From Acidobacteriota bacterium (GTDB lineage: Bacteria > Acidobacteriota > Vicinamibacteria > Vicinamibacterales > Vicinamibacteraceae): 5,793 nt of DNA. Both the position numbers and the translations under genes were made by a program. Location of the stretch: the NCBI GenBank assembly GCA_013695405.1, contig JACDAO010000679.1:1-5793 (forward strand), written 5' to 3'. The notes under the pieces were generated by a model. It made no database searches. It was given only the letters and a program-made list of their open reading frames with translations, and was not told the DNA's origin. This document shows positions 1-5,793 of the stretch, piece after piece; the stretch's first letter is position 1, and each line of letters starts with the position of its first letter.

Positions 1-378
1 CGCGTGCTGCTGGCCGAGGACAATGCCGTCAACCAGCGCGTCGCGGTGGCGATGCTGACGAAGGGCGGCCATCACGTGCTGGTCGCGGACAACGGCGCCG
101 ACGCGGCAGACGCAATCGCCCGGGAGCAGTTCGACGTGGTGCTGATGGACGTTCAGATGCCCGACGTCAACGGCTTCGAGGCGACCGCCCGGGTCCGCGA
201 CCGGGAACGCACCACCGGCGGGCGCATTCCGATCGTGGCGATGACCGCGCATGCGATGACCGGCGACCGCGAGCGCTGCCTCGACGCCGGGATGGACGGC
301 TATCTGACCAAACCGATCACCTTCGACGCCCTGATGGCCGCGGTGGAGCGTTACGGAGCCGCCACCGGGCACGCGTAG
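1..378 (+). CDS. Response-regulator receiver domain, C-terminal end of a probable hybrid histidine kinase (5' truncated by window)
   Basis: This is the last 125 codons of a two-component signalling gene that begins before the window; it ends at TAG 376-378. The visible part is one complete receiver (REC) domain. It has the acidic pocket in LLAEDNAVNQ (residues 3-12 of the fragment), the predicted phospho-acceptor Asp50 in LMDVQMP (codon 148-150), the switch Thr82 in MTAHA and the conserved Lys104 in TKPI. All key residues are intact, so the domain should accept a phosphoryl group from a histidine kinase and act in the cytoplasm. The EDNxVNQ and MDxQMPxxxGxE signatures and the stop directly after the domain, with no DNA-binding output domain, are typical of receivers fused to the C-terminus of hybrid sensor kinases. 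That fusion is inferred because the kinase part is not visible. A stand-alone receiver or a receiver following another domain is also possible. Confidence 0.9.
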   Translation, partial: RVLLAEDNAVNQRVAVAMLTKGGHHVLVADNGADAADAIAREQFDVVLMDVQMPDVNGFEATARVRDRERTTGGRIPIVAMTAHAMTGDRERCLDAGMDGYLTKPITFDALMAAVERYGAATGHA

Positions 379-409
379 GCGGCCGGTGGCCTGGCGGCCG
401 TGCCTGACG

Positions 410-415
410 TATCGT
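410..415 (+). promoter_or_regulatory. Possible -10 box (TATCGT) for a leaderless phosphoesterase transcript
   Basis: TATCGT fits the TAnnnT core of a sigma-70 -10 element. It ends 7 nt before ATG 423, which would put transcription start at or next to that ATG and give a leaderless mRNA. No Shine-Dalgarno sequence is visible before ATG 423, in keeping with this. No good -35 box is seen at the expected spacing (around 387-392), so the call is weak. Co-transcription with the receiver gene, which ends 44 nt before ATG 423, is the alternative. Confidence 0.3.
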
Positions 416-422
416 GCCTGTC

Positions 423-1302
423 ATGCCGATGCTGATCGCGCCCCGTCACTCGCGTCGCCGGCGGCACGGTCGCCGGGCTGCACGCCGGCCGCGGCGCTGC
501 GCAGGCACAAGCCGGCCCCAGTCGGCCGCTGCGGCTGGCGCTGCTGTCCGATACCCACATCCCCGCCGATGCGGCCGAGCGCTACCGCGGCTTCGCGCCG
601 GTCGAGAACCTCGCGAAGGTGGCGCCGCAGGTCGCTGCCTCCGGGGCGACCGCGGCGATCATCGGCGGCGATCTGGCCCGGCTGGTCGGCGGAGCCGCCG
701 ATTACGCGGCGCTGCGAATGCTGCTCGCGCCGGTCACCGCGGCGATGCCGGTGGCGATGATCCTCGGCAACCACGACCACCGGGCCAACTTCCTGGGCGC
801 TTTCCCCACCAGCGCGGGCGTCAGCCAGAAGGTCCCGAACAAGCACGTGATGGTGCTCGAGCATTCGGGCCTGCGCTTGGTCCTGCTCGACTCGCTGCTG
901 GCCACCGACGTCACGCCGGGGCAGCTCGGGCAGGCCCAGCGCACCTGGCTGGCGCAGCACCTCGCGAGCGCGCCGCCGCTGCCGACCGCGATCGTCGTGC
1001 ACCACACGCTGACCGACCAGGACGGCGCCCTGGTCGACGCCGAGCGCCTGTTCGATGTGGTCCGGCCCCACCCGCAGGTCAAGACCATCCTCTACGGCCA
1101 CTCGCACACGTACGAGGTGCGCGAGCGCGACGGCTTGCAGCTGATCAACCTGCCGGCGGTGGGCTACAACTTCGCGGACACGCAGCCGGTCGGCTGGGTC
1201 GACTCGATCTGGACCGACGAGGGCGTGGACCTGACGCTGCGCGCGATAGGCGGCAACCAGGCCGCCAACGGCCAGACCACGTCGGTGCATTGGGCCAGAT
1301 GA
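423..1302 (+). CDS. Calcineurin-like metallophosphoesterase, probably exported; 5' end frameshifted or with unusual start
   Basis: The body of the gene reads in one frame from 436 (just after TGA 433-435) to TGA 1300-1302. It carries all five metallophosphoesterase motifs: LSDTHIP (D-x-H, 547-564), GGDL (664-675), GNHDH (766-780), HH in VVHHTL (1000-1005) and GHSHT (1096-1110). These residues hold a two-metal centre that hydrolyses phosphate mono- or diesters; the class resembles CpdA-type cyclic-nucleotide phosphodiesterases, but the substrate cannot be read. The first ordinary start in this frame, GTG 619, would remove the D-T-H motif, so it is unlikely to be real. In-frame codons before it include only CTG-type alternatives (for example 478). 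The segment VAGGTVAGLHAGRGAAQAQ before the domain resembles the hydrophobic and cleavage part of a signal peptide. ATG 423 (MPMLIA...) in another frame probably supplied its N-terminus, joined by a net +1 shift between about 432 and 450. The phosphoesterase identity is secure; the start, export and functional state are not. Confidence 0.82.
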
Positions 1303-1342
1303 GCGGGCCACCGGGCGCCGGGCATCGGGCATCGATCAGGTA

Positions 1343-1364
1343 GCCGCCGGACTTGTCCGGCGGA
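1343..1364. repeat. Perfect GC-rich palindrome with CTTG loop, REP-like or bidirectional terminator
   Basis: The arm CCGCCGGAC at 1344-1352 is the exact reverse complement of 1355-1363, giving an 8-bp GC-rich stem closed by a CTTG tetraloop (the C and G of the loop can also pair). It lies 41 nt after the phosphoesterase stop and 76 nt beyond the stop of the converging VWFA gene. There is no T-tract on either side, so it is not a classical intrinsic terminator, although a stem this strong could slow polymerase or protect both 3' ends. The flanks and shape recall short dispersed intergenic palindromes (REP-like) common in GC-rich genomes. The repeat status is inferred, as only one copy is seen in the window. 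Confidence 0.6.
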
Positions 1365-1398
1365 CACCGCACCCGCGAAGTCGCGTCCTCGGTCTGAG

Positions 1399-1434
1399 CC
1401 CGTGACGCGGCGCGAGATCGAGCCTTGTCACGGG
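1399..1434 (-). terminator. Inverted repeat just past the VWFA operon, possible terminator or mRNA end hairpin
   Basis: CCCGTGAC at 1399-1406 and GTCACGGG at 1427-1434 are perfect complements separated by 20 nt. The repeat starts 5 nt past the TAA (1440-1442) of the minus-strand operon, the usual place for a 3'-end hairpin. The loop is long and no run of T follows on the minus strand, so intrinsic termination is not well supported. It could be a protein-binding dyad or a chance repeat in GC-rich DNA. Confidence 0.33.
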
Positions 1435-1439
1435 GTCGC

Positions 1440-3863
1440 TTACCGATCCACGCGGCCGGGCGTGCCCACGCGTTCGAAGCGGACCTGGCCCGGCAGGCCC
1501 GGCAGGCCCATCACCACGAACGGACGGGTCGCGTTCGGGACGTCGGCGCCTGCGGGTGGCCGCGGCGTGATCGTCCACTGCACGACGACGCCGCCGGGCT
1601 CGGTCTGCACCTGCGTGATGCGCGGATCGCCGGGCTGCGTGCCGTCCTCGTCGCTGACGATCGCCAGCAGCGTGACCCGCGCGAAGTCGATGTCGGGCGG
1701 CGCCTGACGCGTCGGCAACTGCGTCCAGAACGCCGTCCACTCCTCCGCAGTCCGGATGACCAGCGGGCCCCGGTGTGCGTGACGGGTCAGCGGACCGTGC
1801 GCCACCGTCACCGGCGTCAATGTCCGGGGCGCGGTACTGCTCGTCGCGGCCGGTGTCGCGGCGGCTGACGCTGCGGGCACGAGTCGGACCGGGACGACGT
1901 GACGCACCGGACGGCCCGCAGGGGACGCCCCTCGCGCCTCGACCAGCAGCGTGTACGGGCCGGGTGCCAGGCGCTCGGTGGTGATGACCGCCGTGGTCCG
2001 CAGGAGCGCTGGCGCGCTGCCGGATTCCCCGACTGCCGTCACCTCGCGCACCTCGTGGCCCGCGCCGTCGAGCAGACGCGCGTGCACGCTGGCGGTGCCC
2101 TGCCGCACCGCGTCACCGGCCACCTCGACCTGGACGGCGAGCGGGTGTCCCACCGGAAACGTCCGTGACAGGGTTGGCCGCACCCCGTGCTCGTCCTCGC
2201 CGAGCAGCGTCGGTACCCCCAGCAGCAGATCGCCCGCTGGCGGCCGCATGTCGATCGGGTGCAGCAGCAGTCCGGTCCGCGCGCCGTCCGGGGTCGAGGC
2301 CGCGATCCGCAACTGGTACTGGCCGCGCTCGAGGGTCAGGGTGACACTGCCCTCCCACGGCACGTCGCTCGACGGACGACGCATGGCGAAGCGTTCGATG
2401 CTGCCGACTTTGCCGCGATCGTCGGCGGCGAGCATCAGCAAGTCGATGGTCGACGCGTCGATGGTCATGTCGTCGTCCACCTGCACCGTCACCAGTGCAC
2501 GTGCCGGGCCCTCGGCCGTGAACTGGGGTGCCACGTGCAGCCGCAGCGACAGCGTGCCGAACGGCACGCCCCCCTGAATCACCTCGCGCAGCCGCGCGGT
2601 GGCGATGTCGGTGGACGCTGGTGCCGGCGCGGCGCGGCGCTCGTCCGGTCCGACTACGAAGGCCCGGCGTGCCGACACCCTGGCACCGCGCCGCTTCACC
2701 GTGACCTCGATGCTGTGACGGCCCGCGACATGCGATACGTTCGACTCGTAGGCGAGCAGATATGACGAGACGTTCTGCGCGACCACGGCTGCGAGCACCT
2801 TCTCGAGGTTGTTGGCGTGCTGGATCCAGCGGCCGCCGGTATCGCGTGCGATCTGACTGAGTGGCACGCCGACCATGTCGTCGGTGTCGAGCATCATCGT
2901 CGAGCCGCCACGACCCCCGAAGACGCTGTCGGCAGTGCCGACGCGGAGGCGGCCCCCGCCGCGGCGATCCGGCTGCCCCAGACCGCCGCCGGCGCCGGGG
3001 TAGTTCTCGCGGGGGTCGACCGGATACACCGTCACATCGCCGCCGAGCAGGGCCTGCAGGGCCGCGAACTGCGCGTCGCGATTGCCCTTGGGGTCGAGCG
3101 GCGAGACGCCCATGTCGGTGGTCAGCCACAGCAGCACCTTGCGCCGCGACCCGGCACGCGAGAAGAGCCGGCCCACCGCCTGCAGTGCCGCCGATCGACG
3201 GGTGGCTCGGGTCGGGTCGCTGCAATCAGGCGAGTTCAAGACGTCCGATCCGACACCACAGGGGGCGTCCACGCTGCTGGGCGTGGTGGCGATGCCGAGC
3301 GGGTTCTTCGTCTCCGGCCCGGCAAGCACGAGCTGTCCGCGGAAGGCACGCACCCGGTCCTGGTGTCCCTGGTTGGGCCGGCCGAGCGTGATCAGTCCGC
3401 CGCCGGCGCCACTGGTGGTGACGACGCTCACGAGCGCCTCGGGGGGCATCGCGCCCAGGACGCCGAGTCCGGCGCGGATCGCGCGGTGCGCATCGTACGG
3501 GCTGACGTTGAGGTCGTCGAGCAGGAGGACGAACGCCGGCGCGTCGGTGAGCGCGCGGTTGGTGACGACTTCCTCGACCCGGGCACCCGCCAGCGACGAC
3601 GGCAACGGGTCGGGAGCCGCCGTCGCCGTCATCGACACGTACCGCGCCGACACGACCGGCCGTCGCACGCCGTCTTCCTCGACCTCGAAGTCGGCGGCCG
3701 TCAGGTCGGTGAGCGGCCGATTGTCGTCGCCGGTGACGACCGCCGAGACTTCGACCAGCGTGACTTCCGCCCGGAAGGCCGGCTGCTCGGGCGGGCGCTG
3801 CTGGGCACGCAGCACCGTCAGTGCCGCGCAGGTCACCAGCACCGCGCTAATCGGTCGACGCAC
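1440..3863 (-). CDS. Exported VWFA-related Acidobacterial-domain protein with a PrcB-like C-terminal domain
   Basis: Second gene of the operon, 807 aa. GTG 3863-3861 is chosen as start: it lies 2 nt after the upstream stop, has GGAG 10 nt before it, and opens with a short signal peptide (VRRPISAVLV..., likely cleavage near Ala20 in VLRA-QQ). Order of parts: beta segment 31-75 with LTAADFEVEEDG; von Willebrand A-like region about 108-375, with LLLDDLNVS (114-121) at the place of the first metal-site motif, VLLWLTTDMG (243-252) and VTVYPVDP (277-284); a Gly-rich stretch 289-320; beta modules about 430-545 and 560-662; an Ala/Thr/Pro linker 662-685; and a terminal domain about 690-800 with EEWTAFW and PPDIDFARV, resembling the PrcB C-terminal family. 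The only cysteines of the mature protein are Cys202 and Cys214. It probably works in the periplasm or at the surface by binding proteins; its actual role is unknown. It is a relative of the upstream gene product and clearly longer. Confidence 0.88.
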   Translation of the reverse strand: MRRPISAVLVTCAALTVLRAQQRPPEQPAFRAEVTLVEVSAVVTGDDNRPLTDLTAADFEVEEDGVRRPVVSARYVSMTATAAPDPLPSSLAGARVEEVVTNRALTDAPAFVLLLDDLNVSPYDAHRAIRAGLGVLGAMPPEALVSVVTTSGAGGGLITLGRPNQGHQDRVRAFRGQLVLAGPETKNPLGIATTPSSVDAPCGVGSDVLNSPDCSDPTRATRRSAALQAVGRLFSRAGSRRKVLLWLTTDMGVSPLDPKGNRDAQFAALQALLGGDVTVYPVDPRENYPGAGGGLGQPDRRGGGRLRVGTADSVFGGRGGSTMMLDTDDMVGVPLSQIARDTGGRWIQHANNLEKVLAAVVAQNVSSYLLAYESNVSHVAGRHSIEVTVKRRGARVSARRAFVVGPDERRAAPAPASTDIATARLREVIQGGVPFGTLSLRLHVAPQFTAEGPARALVTVQVDDDMTIDASTIDLLMLAADDRGKVGSIERFAMRRPSSDVPWEGSVTLTLERGQYQLRIAASTPDGARTGLLLHPIDMRPPAGDLLLGVPTLLGEDEHGVRPTLSRTFPVGHPLAVQVEVAGDAVRQGTASVHARLLDGAGHEVREVTAVGESGSAPALLRTTAVITTERLAPGPYTLLVEARGASPAGRPVRHVVPVRLVPAASAAATPAATSSTAPRTLTPVTVAHGPLTRHAHRGPLVIRTAEEWTAFWTQLPTRQAPPDIDFARVTLLAIVSDEDGTQPGDPRITQVQTEPGGVVVQWTITPRPPAGADVPNATRPFVVMGLPGLPGQVRFERVGTPGRVDR

Positions 3864-3865
3864 GC

Positions 3866-5743
3866 TTACTTGTCTCCGTCGATCGCCTTCCGCGCCTGCG
3901 GGTCGACGAACGCGGTCGGCATCGGCGACCGCAGCAGCGCCGTCAGCGCCGCCGTGTGCGGGATGGCTCCCGACGCGATGTCCATCTCGAGGAACAACGA
4001 CCCGCCACGCCCGGACCGCGGGTCGACGGTGGCGACGCGGACCTGATGATGGCCGGGCGCCAGCTCGATCACCCAAATCGCGCGGAGACCCTGCCGGCCG
4101 ATCGCGGTGGTCTGCTCGGGGGTGACCTGCAACACCGCGCGTTTCTGCGTTGCATTCGATGTCTTGCCCCGACCGTCGATGCTGAGGACGGCCTGGTCCA
4201 ACTCGATCTGTCCGTCGTCCAGGCCGTCGATCAGCGGCCCGCCGGCCGTCTCGGTGACCAGGGCGACCCTGGTCTTGCCGTTGTGCTCGCCGATGGCGAT
4301 GGCCTGCACGACCATCGGCAGGCCGTCGACCCCCACTGTCCCGCCGAGCAGCGTGGTCAGCGCCGGAGAGACGCCGGCCGCGGTCCTGGTCTTGACGGCG
4401 AGACGGCCGGACGGCGCCATGTACCCCTTGCGCGTGAACACGCGCACGCCGGGCCGGCGCACGCGCACTTCGATCGGCCGCATCGTCTTACCCTTCATCT
4501 CGCGGTCGGGCTCGTAGCTCAGGACGTAGTAGTCGCTGGCGTCTCGCAGCACCCGGTCCACGGCGGCGCCCAGGTCGTTGGTGTCGATCAGCGACACGCC
4601 ACCGGTCAGCGCCGCCAGGTCTCGCAGCTGATTCTTGGCCTGCAGGTACTGCATCAGGACGTTCGACAGGTCATCCTGTGCCACGTCACGATTGCCGAGG
4701 TCGACGCTCCGGACGTGGCCTTCGATGAGGCCCTCTCCGGGCAGGTCCAGTCCGGCGGGATTGATCGGGTAGACCGCGAGGTCGGCGACCGAGGCTGCGG
4801 CCAGTGCGTCGAGCATGGCACCGGTGGTGTTGCCGCTCAGCGACCCGGAACTGGTCACCGACGCGCCCACTGGAGAGCCCTCGCTGAGGAAGACCAGCGT
4901 CTTGCGACGCCCCGAGATGTCGCGTACCGCGTGCGCCACCCGGCCCAGCGATCCGTAGGCCTGTTCGAGCTGCATGGCGCGCTGCTGTTCCGAGGCGGCC
5001 AGCCCCGGCATCCGGGTGCCTTCCAACTGACGATTCGGAGTGACTTGGCCGGGCGCATGCAGCAGCTCGATGGTTGGGTCAGGCAGGCGCATCCCGGCGA
5101 AGCTGTCGATCAGCTCGAGGGCACGACGGCGGTCGCGGGTGAAGGCCCCGGTGGACAGCGTCGGCGTGCTCGTGAGTCCCACGTACAGCAGGTCCGATGG
5201 CGCCAACTGCGTCACCAGGCGCCTCGCCGCCACGCGCGCCCGCCCGGTCCGCCGCGCGTCGATGTGCAGATCGTCGATCAACAGCGCAATCAAGCGCGAC
5301 GACGAACTCCAGGCGTTGGTGACCAGGGCCGCGGTCGCCGCGTCGTCACTCGAGTCGTCGCGATCATCCAGCGGAATCAGGCTGCCGTTGTAGCCGAAGG
5401 CGGTGAACGAGGTAATCGACTGAGGGCGCTTGCCGTCGAAGACCTCGAAATCGGCCGCGGTGAGCCCGCGGACCGGTTCCCCAGCCTCGTCGACGACCAG
5501 CGCGCTCACTTCGACGCGGGTGATCGCCGTCCGGAACGTCGGCCTGAGGTCGGACGAGACGTTGGTGTCCAACGGCATCGTCGGGATGTCGCGAGGACCG
5601 GGCTGGTTGCGCAGTCCGCTCATGATCTGCGCGGACGCGGGCAGCTGCAGCAGCGCCACGCCAAGCCAGGTCAGCAGGGTGGACAGGCAGGCACGCGTCA
5701 CTCGGCCGCCGCCGCGCCGCCACGGGGTCGATGCACAGGTCAT
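3866..5743 (-). CDS. Exported VWFA-related Acidobacterial-domain protein
   Basis: First gene of the operon, 625 aa, ATG 5743-5741 to TAA 3868-3866. The start is supported by GGAGG 6 nt upstream. A Sec-type signal peptide follows: basic N-region with Arg9, Arg10, Arg14 and Arg17, a hydrophobic stretch about 19-34, and an A-S-A site before Gln39. The mature protein has a beta segment 70-115 (TRVEVSALVVDEAGEPV, LTAADFEVFDG), the hallmark N-terminus of the VWFA-related Acidobacterial family, then a von Willebrand A-like region about 148-410. In it LLIDDLHID (154-162) replaces the usual D-x-S-x-S, with KTLVFLSEGSP (281-291), DLAVYPINP (321-329), LAALTGG (376-382) and YYVLSYEPD (405-413) later. A beta-rich module (about 455-590) ends the protein. 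No cysteine remains after signal cleavage. It likely acts outside the cytoplasm in protein interaction; the partner is unknown. It is co-transcribed with the related gene that starts 2 nt downstream. Confidence 0.9.
   Translation of the reverse strand: MTCASTPWRRGGGRVTRACLSTLLTWLGVALLQLPASAQIMSGLRNQPGPRDIPTMPLDTNVSSDLRPTFRTAITRVEVSALVVDEAGEPVRGLTAADFEVFDGKRPQSITSFTAFGYNGSLIPLDDRDDSSDDAATAALVTNAWSSSSRLIALLIDDLHIDARRTGRARVAARRLVTQLAPSDLLYVGLTSTPTLSTGAFTRDRRRALELIDSFAGMRLPDPTIELLHAPGQVTPNRQLEGTRMPGLAASEQQRAMQLEQAYGSLGRVAHAVRDISGRRKTLVFLSEGSPVGASVTSSGSLSGNTTGAMLDALAAASVADLAVYPINPAGLDLPGEGLIEGHVRSVDLGNRDVAQDDLSNVLMQYLQAKNQLRDLAALTGGVSLIDTNDLGAAVDRVLRDASDYYVLSYEPDREMKGKTMRPIEVRVRRPGVRVFTRKGYMAPSGRLAVKTRTAAGVSPALTTLLGGTVGVDGLPMVVQAIAIGEHNGKTRVALVTETAGGPLIDGLDDGQIELDQAVLSIDGRGKTSNATQKRAVLQVTPEQTTAIGRQGLRAIWVIELAPGHHQVRVATVDPRSGRGGSLFLEMDIASGAIPHTAALTALLRSPMPTAFVDPQARKAIDGDK
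3874..3877 (-). promoter_or_regulatory. Ribosome binding site of the second VWFA gene
   Basis: GGAG on the minus strand, 10 nt before GTG 3863, lies within the last codons of the upstream gene. This and the 2-nt gap suggest translational coupling. It favours GTG 3863 over the much longer in-frame opening from 4076, which would overlap the upstream gene by about 210 nt and lacks a signal peptide at its start. Confidence 0.5.
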
Positions 5744-5749
5744 GAGGCC

Positions 5750-5754
5750 CCTCC
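5750..5754 (-). promoter_or_regulatory. Strong Shine-Dalgarno of the first VWFA gene
   Basis: GGAGG on the minus strand with a 6-nt spacer to ATG 5743 is close to ideal. It decides the start in favour of this ATG over the in-frame GTG 14 codons further on (VTRACLSTLL...), which would also leave a plausible signal peptide. Confidence 0.8.
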
Positions 5755-5773
5755 GCGAATGATCGTTTCAAGG

Positions 5774-5779
5774 AGCGTA
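5774..5779 (-). promoter_or_regulatory. Possible -10 box (TACGCT) of the VWFA operon promoter
   Basis: TACGCT on the minus strand fits TAnnnT and lies about 30 nt before ATG 5743. It would place transcription start near 5767 and give a leader of roughly 20-25 nt carrying the GGAGG site. The matching -35 box would fall beyond the right edge of the window, so the promoter cannot be confirmed here. Confidence 0.3.
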
Positions 5780-5793
5780 CCACGCGACCCGTG

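Noticed and set aside
421..1332. Antisense open frame of 303 codons opposite the phosphoesterase
   Set aside because: No recognisable domain; composition is that of the complement of a GC-rich gene.
1321..1334. Tandem 7-nt repeat GGCATCG x2
   Set aside because: Only two copies of a short unit; likely chance or slippage in GC-rich intergenic DNA.
414..1343. Long plus-strand open frame of 309 codons across the phosphoesterase
   Set aside because: Apart from its first codons at ATG 423, its product is Arg/Ala/Gly-rich low-complexity sequence without motifs, while the other frame carries all phosphoesterase motifs. It is a shadow frame.
2113..3225. Minus-strand 370-codon frame within the downstream VWFA gene
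   Set aside because: Overlaps a gene with clear domains in another frame; its own product is Arg/Gly/Ala-rich without any recognisable fold.
3828..3863. Lipoprotein signal (Cys12) in the downstream VWFA protein
   Set aside because: The residues before Cys12 are L-V-T, and the position just before the cysteine is normally Gly, Ala or Ser. Ordinary signal-peptidase cleavage near Ala20 fits better.
2817..4046. Plus-strand open frame of 409 codons opposite the VWFA genes
   Set aside because: It spans the junction of two well-supported minus-strand genes, has no motifs, and is His/Arg/Gly-rich as expected for antisense of GC-rich coding DNA.
3864..4076. N-terminal extension of the downstream VWFA gene up to 4076
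   Set aside because: It would overlap the upstream gene by about 210 nt, is Arg/Ala-rich like an out-of-frame read of GC-rich DNA, and would bury the signal peptide that begins at GTG 3863.

Overview
The window is GC-rich bacterial DNA with dense coding. The best clue to its source is a pair of minus-strand genes for secreted proteins of the 'VWFA-related Acidobacterial domain' type. Together with the high GC, this suggests an acidobacterium, possibly of the Vicinamibacteria group. That assignment is an inference from protein family and base composition, not from a marker gene.

Layout. Plus strand, 1-378: the 3' end of a two-component signalling gene. Only its C-terminal receiver domain is inside the window, and it is probably the tail of a hybrid histidine kinase. 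Plus strand, about 423-1302: a calcineurin-like metallophosphoesterase with all five metal-binding motifs. Its first motif (D-T-H) lies in a frame with no ATG, GTG or TTG start, so the 5' end looks frameshifted or uses an unusual start. Positions 1303-1439 separate converging genes and hold a perfect GC-rich palindrome with a CTTG loop and a second 8-bp inverted repeat. Minus strand, 5743-3866 and then 3863-1440: two tandem, related genes for exported VWFA-type proteins, only 2 nt apart and therefore almost certainly one operon. A strong ribosome binding site and a possible -10 box lie before the first gene, near the right edge of the window.

How the parts relate. The two VWFA proteins share an N-terminal beta-strand segment with the same L-T-A-A-D-F-E-V core, a von Willebrand A-like region whose first metal-site motif is D-D-L-[HN] rather than D-x-S-x-S, and a beta-rich C-terminal region. 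They look like an old duplication. The downstream copy has gained a second beta module, a pair of cysteines that could form a disulfide, and a C-terminal domain resembling PrcB. Both should act outside the cytoplasm, probably in protein-protein contact, but no specific function can be read from the sequence. The plus-strand genes show no clear functional link to them. No RNA gene, transposase, CRISPR array or phage gene was found.
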